Shown piece by piece: positions 1-6,882 of a stretch of 6,882 bases of DNA (positions are counted from its first letter, which is position 1; each line of letters begins with the position of its first letter). Source of the stretch: Bacillota bacterium. Lineage in GTDB: Bacteria; Bacillota; Clostridia; Tissierellales; Peptoniphilaceae. The DNA lies in contig JAEZYW010000025.1 in assembly GCA_023418835.1 (NCBI GenBank), positions 1-6,882 on the forward strand, written 5' to 3'. The translations under genes were made by a program, and so were the position numbers. The notes under the pieces are model-generated. The model worked only from the letters and a program-made list of their open reading frames with translations. It had not been told where the DNA came from and made no database searches.

Positions 1-180
1 TCTAGACTGGAAAGCCTAAAGAAATCGAATTTGCGTGTAAAACTGGATGAAGAAAATTTTGTAGAGAACGGTTTTATTTTGATGTCAGATAGTATGAATT
101 ACAATTACAAATATGAAGATATTTTAATGGATAACAGGGACACTATAGGGCCAGAGCTTATAAAATTTTTGTCACAATAA
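1..180 (+). CDS. ntpE: V/A-type ATPase subunit E, C-terminal fragment (5' end outside window)
   Basis: The frame is open from base 1 to the TAA at 178-180, giving the last 59 residues of a protein that starts upstream. The tail has the pattern of the end of subunit E: a charged segment, a short strand ENGFIL, then an aspartate/tyrosine-rich stretch and a final helix ending in PELIKFLSQ. This resembles the family's 'GGFIL ... tf...L' C-terminal globular domain. Subunit E pairs with subunit G/H to form the peripheral stalk that holds the A3B3 head still while the rotor turns. Recognition rests partly on position: E directly before C is the usual bacterial order (E. hirae ntpE-ntpC). The match is divergent and only a third or less of the protein is visible, so the family is likely but not proven from this piece alone. 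The next gene starts 15 nt after the stop. Confidence 0.8.
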   Translation, partial: SRLESLKKSNLRVKLDEENFVENGFILMSDSMNYNYKYEDILMDNRDTIGPELIKFLSQ

Positions 181-195
181 GGAAAGGAGGGACAT

Positions 196-1197
196 ATGAT
201 TAGAGAAGATTATGTTCAATCCTCGGCAACGACTAGGATATTTGAAAAGAGTCTTTTAGATTTGTCTACGATAAACAAACTTATCGATTCCACAGACTAT
301 GAAGAATTCAAAAGGATTCTATCAGATACAAGTTATGGAGAACTAGCCAATTCAATTAATTCTAGAACAGAATTTGATGAAGGCTTAGATGAAGAAGCAA
401 ATAAAATGTACAGGGAATTTCAAAGAATGATTAAAGATCCCGAGTTAATAGAAATATTGACAGCTAAATACACATTCCACAATCTTAAAACTTTATTAAA
501 AAATCGAATTTTAGATGAGGATTTAATGTATTTAATCTTGAGGGTAAATGATTACGACTACGAAGGAATCTATTCTGAAATTATGGAACATGGAAAAGTT
601 TCAAAGGATAAATCTTTTAGCGAATATATCAACAAAGCATTGGAAGAATACAATGATAGCAAGGACCCACAAAGATTAGATATGCAAATGGATATGTTTC
701 AATACGAGTACATGTTATCTTTAGCTAAGGAGACTAATTCTTCAATTATAGTTGAATACGTAAGAAATCTAATTGATGCTCAAAATATCAATATGACTTT
801 ACGTGCAAAACAACAAAATCACAGAGTCAATTGTGTTGCTGATTTTCTCATAGAGGGAGGAAATATTCCTAGAGAAATTTATTTGACCTATTATTTTGAA
901 GACATAGGTGAAATAATAAAAGAATTTAAATCTTATAATATATACAAATCATTGGAAGAAGCATTGGATAGATATGGTGAGGACGGAAAACTCCTACACT
1001 TTAGACAGACAACAGACTTTTATTTAGATCAAATTTCTATCCGGGGGAAAAAGATAACTTATGGACCCGAGGTTTTGTTTTCTTATATGCTTAGAAAAGA
1101 AAGGGAAATTAGAATATTGAGGACCATTGTTATAGGTAAAATAAACGACCTTACTCCAGATGAAATTAGAGAAAGGGCAGGTGAATTAGTTGCTTAA
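196..1197 (+). CDS. ntpC: V/A-type ATPase subunit C (central-stalk collar, AC39/d-type)
   Basis: This 333-residue protein has the usual family length. Subunit C is the funnel-shaped, all-helical collar that sits on the membrane c/K ring and receives the foot of the D-F shaft, coupling head rotation to ion transport. It is soluble, with no signal peptide or membrane segment visible. Family-like features are the N-terminal helix with [14 protein letters not shown] (about residues 9-22), a 'DTSYGE' turn (about 44-49), [14 protein letters not shown] (91-104, the typical 'D..NLK.LLR' helix), and a C-terminal block (about 295-333) with [16 protein letters not shown] followed by '[15 protein letters not shown]'. 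The ATG at 196 is set by an AAAGGAGG ribosome binding site at 183-190, five bases upstream. The gene lies 15 nt after subunit E and its last codons overlap the TTG start of subunit F by 8 nt, so the two are likely translationally coupled. It is sometimes named atpC. Confidence 0.93.
   Translation: MIREDYVQSSATTRIFEKSLLDLSTINKLIDSTDYEEFKRILSDTSYGELANSINSRTEFDEGLDEEANKMYREFQRMIKDPELIEILTAKYTFHNLKTLLKNRILDEDLMYLILRVNDYDYEGIYSEIMEHGKVSKDKSFSEYINKALEEYNDSKDPQRLDMQMDMFQYEYMLSLAKETNSSIIVEYVRNLIDAQNINMTLRAKQQNHRVNCVADFLIEGGNIPREIYLTYYFEDIGEIIKEFKSYNIYKSLEEALDRYGEDGKLLHFRQTTDFYLDQISIRGKKITYGPEVLFSYMLRKEREIRILRTIVIGKINDLTPDEIRERAGELVA
1179..1192 (+). promoter_or_regulatory. Ribosome binding site and TTG start of subunit F
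   Basis: AGGTG at 1179-1183 lies six bases before the TTG at 1190-1192, all inside the end of the subunit C gene. No ATG or GTG is available near the expected N-terminus. The TTG yields [13 protein letters not shown], which aligns with the conserved start of subunit F (MKIAVIGDxDTV). Initiation at a weak codon inside the preceding gene suggests coupling to translation of subunit C. Confidence 0.75.
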
Positions 1198-1498
1198 CAT
1201 AGGTGTTATTGGCGATAAAGATTCTGTCCTAGGATTTAAAGCGTTGGGACTAAATGTTTTTATTCCAGAAAATGATATTGAAGTAAGAAGAACAATTGAG
1301 AGACTTGCAGCGGAAGATTACGGAATAATCTTCATAACAGAGCAAATGGCTACAAAAGCTTTAGAAACTATTAACAGATTTAATGACAAGGTTACTCCAG
1401 CTATAATTATGATTCCGAGTAATCAAGGAACGTTAAATATTGGGATTGATAGAATTAATAAAAGCGTAGAAAAAGCATTGGGCTCTAATATATTATAG
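1190..1498 (+). CDS. ntpG: V/A-type ATPase subunit F (rotor shaft)
   Basis: At 102 residues this is the normal family size. Subunit F (called NtpG in E. hirae, AtpF elsewhere) is a small Rossmann-like protein that binds the side of subunit D in the central rotor and helps regulate ATP hydrolysis. Visible hallmarks are the first strand and loop [17 protein letters not shown] (residues 4-20), the central [11 protein letters not shown] (44-54), and [11 protein letters not shown] (70-80), where family members have 'P.i..IP'. The C-terminal helix [13 protein letters not shown] (86-98) matches the segment that touches subunit D. It starts with TTG, overlaps subunit C by 8 nt, and ends 16 nt before subunit A. 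It is cytoplasmic, with no membrane segment. Nothing looks truncated. Confidence 0.93.
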   Translation: MLNIGVIGDKDSVLGFKALGLNVFIPENDIEVRRTIERLAAEDYGIIFITEQMATKALETINRFNDKVTPAIIMIPSNQGTLNIGIDRINKSVEKALGSNIL

Positions 1499-1503
1499 AA
1501 AGC

Positions 1504-1517
1504 GAGGTCTATTATTG
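1504..1517 (+). promoter_or_regulatory. Ribosome binding site and TTG start of subunit A
   Basis: GAGG at 1504-1507 is seven bases before the TTG at 1515-1517. The resulting N-terminus ([16 protein letters not shown]) is the expected beginning of the catalytic subunit's beta-barrel domain. The next in-frame ATG falls inside that conserved barrel, so TTG is the better start. The catalytic subunit thus uses a weak start with a shorter SD than subunit B, which has AAAGGAGG and ATG. Confidence 0.75.
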
Positions 1518-3284
1518 AATACAGGTAAAATAGTTAAGGTCTCAGGACCTTTAGTTGAAGCTGTGGGGATGTCTGATGCAAATGTCTACGACGTAGTAGA
1601 AGTTTCAGAAGACAGACTTATCGGCGAAATTATAGAAATGAGAGGCGACAGAGCGTCCATTCAAGTATACGAAGAGACGACAGGAATTGGTCCAGGAGAA
1701 CCAGTTTATACTACTGGATATCCACTTTCTGTAGAACTTGGACCAGGTATGATTGAGGGGATGTTTGACGGTATACAAAGACCCCTTGAAAAACTTCAAT
1801 TAGAAGCGGGAGATTTTCTAACTAGAGGAGTAGTTGTACCTTCTTTGGATAGAGAAAAGCTTTGGGATTTTGAAGCTAAAGTTTCAGTCGGAGATGAAGT
1901 ACAAGAAGGAGACGTAGTAGGGACTGTACAAGAAACTAGTGTAGTTCTTCATAGTATCATGGTTCCCCCTGGAGTTAGGGGAGAAATCGTATCCATAGAA
2001 TCAGGTCAATACCACGTTGACGATAAAGTTTATGTAATAAAAACTGACGAAGGGGAAAAAGAATTTTCTCTAATGCAAAAGTGGCCAGTAAGAATTGGAA
2101 GACCATATGCCAAAAAATTTGATCCCAAATCTCCTTTAATAACAGGACAAAGGGTAATCGATACATTTTTTCCAACGGCAAAAGGTGGAGCAGCGGCAAT
2201 CCCAGGTCCATTTGGCTCTGGAAAAACTGTAATACAACATCAATTGGCTAAGTATTCAGACGCTCAAATAGTTATTTATGTTGGATGCGGAGAGCGTGGA
2301 AATGAGATGACAGACGTTTTGGAGGAATTCCCAGAATTGATTGACCCTCAAACTGGAGAATCTTTGATGAAGCGTACGGTTTTGATTGCAAATACATCTA
2401 ATATGCCCGTTGCTGCTAGGGAAGCCAGTATTTACACTGGAATAACAATAGCGGAATACTTTAGAGATATGGGATATTCAGTAGCCCTCTTTGCAGATTC
2501 TACATCTAGATGGGCAGAGGCTTTGCGTGAGATGTCTGGGCGTTTGGAAGAAATGCCTGGAGACGAAGGTTACCCTGCTTATTTGGCATCTAGAATTGCC
2601 GAATTTTACGAAAGAGCAGGTAGAGTTTTATCCCAAGGAAAAGAAGGTAGAGAAGGAGCTTTAACAGCGATAGGAGCAGTTTCACCACCAGGGGGAGACT
2701 TATCTGAGCCTGTAACTCAGTCTACTTTGAGAATCGTAAAAGTATTCTGGGGACTAGACTATGCATTATCTTATGCACGTCACTTCCCAGCTATCAACTG
2801 GATAAATTCCTATTCTTTGTATCAAGATAAAATAGATAAATATTTTGACGAAAATATGGACAGGGAATTTTCTAAACATAGAAAAGCTGCCATGTCAATT
2901 TTAACAGACGAATCAGAATTGCAAGAAATTGTAAGATTAGTTGGAGCAGACTCCCTTTCAGAAAGAGATCAGTTAAAGTTAGAAGTAGCAAAAATGCTTC
3001 GAGAAGACTTTTTACAACAAAACTCTTTCCACGAAGTTGACACTTTCTGCCCATTGGAAAAACAAATAGCAATGCTTAGCTCTATCTTAGAGTTTTACGA
3101 AGAAAGTTTAAAGGCCCTAGATGCTAGAGTTTATTTAAACGAAATAAGAGACCTTCCTGTTAGGGAAAGAATTGCTAGAATGAAATTTATTGACAATGAC
3201 GAAGCAGTAGAAGAGATTGATAAAATTAGAAAAGAAATAAAAGATGAAGTAGCAGAATTAATTAGCAAAGGAGGAATACAATAA
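1515..3284 (+). CDS. ntpA: V/A-type ATPase catalytic subunit A
   Basis: This 589-residue protein is full length for the family. Three copies alternate with subunit B to form the cytoplasmic A3B3 head, where ATP is hydrolysed or made. Domains in order are an N-terminal beta-barrel (about 1-70), the non-homologous 'bulge' insert that separates A from F-type beta subunits (about 110-190), the nucleotide-binding domain, and a C-terminal helical domain (about 430-589). The Walker A loop GPFGSGKT is at 231-238 (K237, T238). GCGERGNEM (258-265) carries the likely catalytic glutamate E260 and neighbouring R261. The Walker B strand VALFADST (323-330) carries D328, followed by [26 protein letters not shown]. 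All key residues are intact, so an active site is expected. The TAA at 3282-3284 overlaps the subunit B ATG by one base (TAATG), which implies coupled translation and helps balance A with B. Confidence 0.97.
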   Translation: MNTGKIVKVSGPLVEAVGMSDANVYDVVEVSEDRLIGEIIEMRGDRASIQVYEETTGIGPGEPVYTTGYPLSVELGPGMIEGMFDGIQRPLEKLQLEAGDFLTRGVVVPSLDREKLWDFEAKVSVGDEVQEGDVVGTVQETSVVLHSIMVPPGVRGEIVSIESGQYHVDDKVYVIKTDEGEKEFSLMQKWPVRIGRPYAKKFDPKSPLITGQRVIDTFFPTAKGGAAAIPGPFGSGKTVIQHQLAKYSDAQIVIYVGCGERGNEMTDVLEEFPELIDPQTGESLMKRTVLIANTSNMPVAAREASIYTGITIAEYFRDMGYSVALFADSTSRWAEALREMSGRLEEMPGDEGYPAYLASRIAEFYERAGRVLSQGKEGREGALTAIGAVSPPGGDLSEPVTQSTLRIVKVFWGLDYALSYARHFPAINWINSYSLYQDKIDKYFDENMDREFSKHRKAAMSILTDESELQEIVRLVGADSLSERDQLKLEVAKMLREDFLQQNSFHEVDTFCPLEKQIAMLSSILEFYEESLKALDARVYLNEIRDLPVRERIARMKFIDNDEAVEEIDKIRKEIKDEVAELISKGGIQ

Positions 3285-4804
3285 TGCTTAAAGAATATAA
3301 AACGGCAACGGAAGTTGTAGGTCCTCTAATGCTTGTCGAAGGTGTTGATGGAGTTAAATACGAAGAACTTGTAGACATTAAGTTGCAAAATGGCGAAAGA
3401 CGTCGTGGTAGAGTTCTAGAAATTGAAGAAGACAAAGCTTTAGTCCAAGTTTACGAAGGAACTAGTGGAATAAACTTAAAGCAAACCAGCTCTAGGTTTT
3501 TAGGAAAGCCATTGGAACTTGGGGTTAGCGAATCCATGATAGGACGTGTTTTTGACGGATTGGGACAACCAATAGATGGTGGACCAAACATAATAGCTGA
3601 CGAACTTCGAGATATAAATGGGACTCCAATGAATCCAGTTTCCAGAAACTATCCAGACGAATTTATTCAAACTGGAATTTCTGTAATAGACGGTCTTAAT
3701 ACTTTAGTTCGTGGTCAAAAACTTCCAATATTTTCAGCATCAGGAATGCCCCATAACAATTTGGCGGCTCAAATAGCTAGACAGGCAAAAGTTTTAGGGC
3801 AAGATTCTAAATTTGCAATCGTCTTTGCAGCTTTGGGTATTACTTTTGAAGAATCCCAATTCTTTATAGACGATTTCAACGAACACGGATCTATTGACCA
3901 ATCCGTATTATTTATAAACCTAGCTGATGACCCGGCTATTGAGAGAATTTCTACTCCAAAGATGGCACTTACTTGTGCGGAATATTTGGCATTTGAAAAG
4001 GGAATGCACGTCCTTGTAATAATGACAGATATGACAAACTACGCAGAAGCTCTTAGAGAAGTATCTGCGGCTAGAAAAGAAGTTCCAGGACGTAGAGGAT
4101 ATCCAGGTTATTTATACACAGACCTTGCTGGAATTTACGAAAGAGCAGGTAGAATAAAAGGCAGGGAAGGATCTATTACTCAAATTCCTATCCTTACAAT
4201 GCCAGAAGATGATATTACTCATCCAATTCCTGACTTAACTGGCTACATTACAGAAGGACAGATTATTATTTCAAGGGAACTTCATAAATCAAATATACAA
4301 CCACCTTTAGATGTTACCCCTTCTTTATCCCGTTTGAAAGATAAGGGTATAGGGGAAGGAAAAACTAGAGAAGACCACGCTAACACAATGAATCAAATTT
4401 ATGCAGCTTATACTTCTGGTATCCAAGCTAGAGAATTGGCGACAATTCTTGGGGAATCTGCCCTTTCAGATACAGATAGAGCCTTTATGAGATTTGCTGA
4501 AGAATTTGAAAAAACTTATGTTGGTCAAGGATTTTATACGGATCGAAGTATTGTTGAAACCCTAGATTTAGGTTGGGAGTTATTGTCTATTCTTCCTAGA
4601 TACGAGTTAAAGAGAATTGATGATAGATTAATTGATAAATATTTAGGTCCAGTGGATGATAAGAAAAAAGATGAAGATCCAGAAGAAGAGAAAATCTTAG
4701 AAGATAACTCTCCAGAGGATATAAAAGAAACAGAAGAATTTATGGAAGAAAATTCTGGCTCAGTAGAGGAAACTGTCGTAATAGAAGACGAAGAAGAAAG
4801 ATAG
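3284..4804 (+). CDS. ntpB: V/A-type ATPase non-catalytic subunit B with acidic C-terminal tail
   Basis: Subunit B alternates with A in the head and completes the nucleotide site from the other side. The N-terminal barrel (about 1-75) contains [12 protein letters not shown] and 'QVYEGTSGI'. In place of a Walker A loop it has [11 protein letters not shown] (150-160), the normal degenerate form of this subunit. Conserved blocks include [23 protein letters not shown] (214-236), [30 protein letters not shown] (247-276) and [21 protein letters not shown] (345-365). R350 is the arginine finger reaching the A site and falls at the same residue number as in E. hirae NtpB. The core ends near residue 457. 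About 48 further residues follow, rich in Glu and Asp, where the family usually stops at about 460. An AAAGGAGG at 3267-3274 serves the ATG at 3284, and the gene overlaps subunit A by one base. Confidence 0.97.
   Translation: MLKEYKTATEVVGPLMLVEGVDGVKYEELVDIKLQNGERRRGRVLEIEEDKALVQVYEGTSGINLKQTSSRFLGKPLELGVSESMIGRVFDGLGQPIDGGPNIIADELRDINGTPMNPVSRNYPDEFIQTGISVIDGLNTLVRGQKLPIFSASGMPHNNLAAQIARQAKVLGQDSKFAIVFAALGITFEESQFFIDDFNEHGSIDQSVLFINLADDPAIERISTPKMALTCAEYLAFEKGMHVLVIMTDMTNYAEALREVSAARKEVPGRRGYPGYLYTDLAGIYERAGRIKGREGSITQIPILTMPEDDITHPIPDLTGYITEGQIIISRELHKSNIQPPLDVTPSLSRLKDKGIGEGKTREDHANTMNQIYAAYTSGIQARELATILGESALSDTDRAFMRFAEEFEKTYVGQGFYTDRSIVETLDLGWELLSILPRYELKRIDDRLIDKYLGPVDDKKKDEDPEEEKILEDNSPEDIKETEEFMEENSGSVEETVVIEDEEER
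4656..4801 (+). other. Acidic low-complexity C-terminal extension of subunit B
   Basis: This stretch encodes about residues 458-506 of subunit B. By my count 24 of the 49 residues are Asp or Glu and only six are Lys or Arg, so the net charge is strongly negative. It begins after the conserved DKYLGPV end of the helical domain and has no hydrophobic core, so it is probably disordered. The nucleotide sequence is purine-rich (GAA/GAT runs), consistent with growth by local slippage. The tail is in frame with the core and ends at a TAG that overlaps the next ribosome binding site, so it is not a frameshift product of this sequence. Confidence 0.75.
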
Positions 4805-4814
4805 GTGAGATATT

Positions 4815-5471
4815 ATGGCTATTTTAAATGTCAGTCCTACCCGTATGGAGATGTCAAAGCTCCGTTCAAGGCTCACTGTTGCGACGAGAGGTCACAAACT
4901 TCTTAAAGACAAACAGGATGAACTAGTGCGTAGGTTTATCACCTTAATTCGTAGAAATGAAAAATTGAGAAAAGAAGTTGAACAAGAGCTAATTAGTTCT
5001 TTTAAAGACTTTACTATGGCGAGTGCAATTTCAATTCCTAATTTTTTACAACTGGCTTTGTCTTTGCCAAAACAAAAGGTATACGTAGATATTGAATCTA
5101 AAAACGTAATGAGTGTTGAGATTCCAGAGATGGAATTTATCAAAAAGAACGTTGTAGATTTAGGAGACGAAAGACAATCCTCCAGTATATATCCCTATGG
5201 ATTTATTCACACGAACTCTGAATTGGACAGAGCCGTATCTAGATTGGATAGAATTTTAGACAAACTTCTAGAGCTAGCTGAAGTGGAAAAAACGGCGCAA
5301 TTAATGGCTGATGAAATTGAAGTCACCAGGCGTAGAGTAAATGCTTTAGAATACAGAACGATTCCAGACTTAGAAGAAACTATAAAGTTTATAAGAATGA
5401 GGTTAGAGGAAAACGAAAGAGAAACTATAACCCGTCTAATGAAAACTAAGGATTTAATCGCAAAGCAATAA
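4815..5471 (+). CDS. ntpD: V/A-type ATPase subunit D (rotor axle)
   Basis: This 218-residue protein is close to the family's usual length. Subunit D forms the long antiparallel coiled coil that runs through the A3B3 head and, with F, turns against it. The N-terminal helix carries the family signature [35 protein letters not shown] (7-41). A middle segment (about 70-135) forms the short beta-hairpin or globular part. The C-terminal helix carries [42 protein letters not shown] (172-213), including the conserved 'RRVNALE..IP' and 'L.E.ER......K' patterns. The ATG at 4815 is served by AGGTGA at 4803-4808, which overlaps the TAG stop of subunit B, so the two are probably coupled. It is the last gene of the operon visible here. 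The insertion sequence begins within a few bases of its TAA (5469-5471), leaving the protein intact. Confidence 0.95.
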   Translation: MAILNVSPTRMEMSKLRSRLTVATRGHKLLKDKQDELVRRFITLIRRNEKLRKEVEQELISSFKDFTMASAISIPNFLQLALSLPKQKVYVDIESKNVMSVEIPEMEFIKKNVVDLGDERQSSSIYPYGFIHTNSELDRAVSRLDRILDKLLELAEVEKTAQLMADEIEVTRRRVNALEYRTIPDLEETIKFIRMRLEENERETITRLMKTKDLIAKQ

Positions 5472-5475
5472 AAAA

Positions 5476-5498
5476 ACTTGGTGCTGTTGCATAATAGG
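5476..5498 (+). repeat. Candidate left terminal inverted repeat of the IS
   Basis: The sequence ACTTGGTGCTGTTGCATAAT at 5476-5495 and the bases just after it look like an IS end. They sit outside the hairpin and promoter, and directly after the host stop codon. The call rests on position and on resemblance to GTTGCA-containing ends of related elements, as I recall them. The matching right repeat is outside the window, so neither exact limits nor function are shown. Confidence 0.45.
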
Positions 5499-5506
5499 AT
5501 TTGATA

Positions 5507-5548
5507 AAAAAAGTGGCTAACTCTATTTGAAGAGAAAGCCACTTTTTT
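5507..5548 (+). terminator. Bidirectional hairpin terminator at the IS left end
   Basis: AAAAAAGTGGCT at 5507-5518 is perfectly complementary to AGCCACTTTTTT at 5537-5548 (12 bp). Inside it, CTCT (5521-5524) pairs with AGAG (5531-5534) across a six-base loop, with a symmetrical AA/AA internal bulge. The A-run on the left and T-run on the right mean RNA from either strand ends in a U-tract after the stem, as expected of a rho-independent terminator. It lies 35 nt after the subunit D stop, so it may now terminate the ATPase operon. It would also block read-through from outside into the transposase. Confidence 0.85.
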
Positions 5549-5556
5549 GATATAAT
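5527..5556 (+). promoter_or_regulatory. Promoter of the transposase, -35 inside the terminator hairpin
   Basis: TTGAAG at 5527-5532 is a good -35 box. TATAAT at 5551-5556 is a consensus -10 box with an 18-base spacer, preceded by TG at 5548-5549 to form an extended -10 (TGnTATAAT). The -35 sits in the loop and inner arm of the terminator hairpin, while the -10 lies beyond it. A transcript started here would skip the hairpin, whereas outside transcripts would form it. The expected start (about 5562-5564) coincides with the transposase ATG at 5563. Confidence 0.7.
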
Positions 5557-5562
5557 TATTGT

Positions 5563-6882
5563 ATGACCAATACATATAATCATCAAAAAAAGCTTACCTT
5601 AAATCGTTCAGTTTTGCAAGTAAAAATGAACTTTAATACAGAACTTTATTTTGAAGATGACAGCAAAGTTGGTTTAGTAGAAGATTTAGTAGAAAGGATG
5701 AACTTAAAAAAATTAATTAATTCCTACTCCAATTTAGGAAGAAAGCCAGCTATTGACCCAATTACAATGTTAAAAGTTCTAATATATTGCTACAGTGAAG
5801 GAATCTATTCTTCAAGAAAAATTGAAAAAGCCTGTAAATATGATTTGAGAATAAGATATTTATTAGAAGGAAAAAAAGCTCCAGATCATGCAACAATAAA
5901 TCGGCATAGACAGAAATTAGAACCATTTATTGAAGATATACTTTCTGAAAATACTAATATTTTAATAGAAGATGAACATATTGACTTATCAAGTATTTAT
6001 ATAGATGGAACAAAAATTGAAGCCTATGCTAACAGATAAACCTTTGTATGGAAAAAATCTATCCTAAAATTTCAAGAAAAGCTTAGAATAAAAATTTTAG
6101 AACATTTTAACTTAAGCTTATCAACTTCAAAAGAAAATACTAAAATTAATTTGGAAAAAGTATTTAATCAAGTATCAAAAGAATCTAAATATATTAAGTT
6201 TGTATATGGTAAAGGAAAAAGAAAAACTCAAGAACAAAGAGATTACGAACTCTACAAATCATGGTTAGATAGATTAGAAAAATATGAAAAACATTTAGAA
6301 ATAATGAGAGAAAGAAATTCCTATTCAAAGACAGACCATGACGCAACATTTATGAGGATGAAAGATGACCACATGATGAATGGTCAGTTAAAGCCCGCAT
6401 ATAATATTCAACTATCCACAACAGGACAATTTATTATTGGCGCCTATGGTTCACACCATCCCAATGATGTGTACACATTACCTTTATTTTTAAACAAACT
6501 TCATCCAAAGTACAACAAATATTTAAAAAGAATAGTCTTTGATTCAGGTTATGAAAGTATTGAAAACTACACATATTTACATGAAAAATCTTTAGAAGCA
6601 TATATCAAACCAGCAAATTATGAAATATCAAAAAAGAAATCTTACAAAAAAGATATAAGTAAAAGAGAGCATATGACCTACGATGAAGAAGGAGACTTTT
6701 ACATATGTGCAAATAGAAAAAAACTATTTAGACAAAAAGACTACCTTAAAACTAGAAAGAGTGGATTTAAAGAAACCCTTAGAACTTACAAGTGTTTTGA
6801 ATGTGATAAATGTCCCTATCAAAGACATTGTAACAAATATTCAAAATCAGATAATCCACAAACAAAAAGCTTAAAGTTCAAT
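5563..6882 (+). pseudogene. IS1182-family transposase interrupted by one in-frame stop; 3' end outside window
   Basis: The frame from ATG 5563 encodes 158 residues, then TAA at 6037-6039. The same frame is then open for 281 codons to the window end with no further stop or shift. The first part holds the N-terminal DNA-binding region (DUF772-like, about 62-120), with GRKPAIDPITMLKVLIYCYSEGIYSSRKIEKAC and APDHATINRHRQ. It ends at IYIDGTKIEAYANR, which carries the first catalytic aspartate (D148). The second part resumes with TFVWKKSILKFQEKLR, exactly what follows in this family, where a tyrosine usually stands at the TAA. It then shows KTDHDATFMRMKD, the LKPAYNIQLST region, the second aspartate in VFDSGYES (codon 327), and a cysteine cluster C-x2-C-x2-C-x5-C (about codons 411-423). 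The final glutamate should lie beyond the window. A TAT or TAC to TAA change explains the break. No ribosome binding site precedes ATG 5563, and the next in-frame ATG is at 5626. Confidence 0.88.

Larger units (their letters stand above)
5476..6882 (+). mobile_element. IS1182-family insertion sequence, left part (right end outside window)
   Basis: The element begins just after the subunit D stop codon and runs off the window. Its left end holds a candidate terminal repeat, a hairpin terminator, a promoter, and then a DDE transposase of the IS1182 family on the + strand. The sequence is visibly more AT-rich than the ATPase genes, consistent with a mobile origin. The outer boundary is an estimate: bases 5472-5475 are adenines that could belong to the host, to the element or to a target duplication. 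Without the right end, neither the inverted repeats nor the direct repeats can be confirmed. The transposase carries a nonsense codon, so this copy is probably not autonomous. Confidence 0.82.

Noticed and set aside
1605..3072. Minus-strand open frames at 1605-1799, 1975-2211 and 2872-3072
   Set aside because: All are antisense to the highly conserved catalytic subunit A, short, and of Leu/Phe/Ser-rich composition typical of complementary-strand shadows.
3731..3763. Missing Walker A motif in subunit B (SASGMPHN instead of GxxxxGKT)
   Set aside because: This is normal for the non-catalytic subunit of V/A-type ATPases and not a sign of decay.
4892..5143. An 83-codon minus-strand open frame inside subunit D
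   Set aside because: It is antisense to the coiled-coil gene and has low-complexity serine/leucine composition that mirrors the sense-strand codons. There is no independent support.
1..5471. Possible unknown system within the operon
   Set aside because: Every frame of the operon is accounted for by standard ATPase subunits with intact motifs, and gaps are 16 bases or less. Nothing extra fits between them.
5207..5575. A 122-codon minus-strand open frame across the end of subunit D and the IS left end
   Set aside because: It runs antisense to well-supported subunit D sequence and through the IS end and hairpin. It has no recognisable domain and no convincing ribosome binding site.
6683..6874. 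A 63-codon + strand open frame beginning at ATG 6683
   Set aside because: It lies in a different frame from the transposase remnant, which is continuous through the region with family motifs including the cysteine cluster. It is a shadow frame.
6040..6882. The open stretch after the TAA as a separate downstream gene
   Set aside because: The first in-frame ATG is at 6304 with no ribosome binding site, and the sequence right after the TAA is the direct continuation of the transposase. It is the second half of a broken gene.

Overview
The window reads as a low-GC Gram-positive anaerobe or fermenter (Bacillota). The evidence is AT-rich coding sequence with A/T-ending codons, strong AAAGGAGG-type ribosome binding sites, TTG starts, and a bacterial V/A-type ATPase operon in the order E-C-F-A-B-D. 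A Peptoniphilaceae/Tissierellia-type host would fit, but that is a guess from overall character; nothing here fixes the genus.

Positions 1-5471 are the distal part of one tightly packed operon on the + strand. It holds the 3' end of subunit E (peripheral stalk), then C (collar joining rotor to membrane ring), F (rotor), A (catalytic), B (non-catalytic partner) and D (rotor axle). Gaps are 16 nt or less, C/F and A/B overlap, and every gene has a plausible ribosome binding site, so they are probably made from one mRNA. A and B form the A3B3 head, D and F the central shaft, C links the shaft to the membrane ring, and E belongs to the outer stalk. The membrane subunits (I/a, K/c) and the other stalk subunit lie outside the window, presumably upstream. 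The coupling ion (Na+ or H+) and the physiological direction therefore cannot be read here. The one unusual protein feature is a roughly 48-residue, very acidic C-terminal tail on subunit B.

Within about 5 nt of the subunit D stop codon the sequence changes to an insertion sequence (about 5476 to beyond the window end). Its left end holds a candidate terminal repeat, a strong symmetrical hairpin that can end transcription in both directions, and an extended -10 promoter whose -35 lies in the hairpin. The transposase begins at 5563, placed so that its mRNA would be almost leaderless. It is an IS1182-family DDE transposase broken by one in-frame TAA at 6037-6039. The same frame then stays open with convincing family sequence to the last base, so this is a nonsense-mutated pseudogene (or a sequencing error), not two genes.

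I found no RNA genes, CRISPR array, tRNA, or wholly unknown system. The most noteworthy items are the IS inserted at the operon's 3' end, its insulated promoter, the single nonsense codon, and the acidic tail on subunit B.
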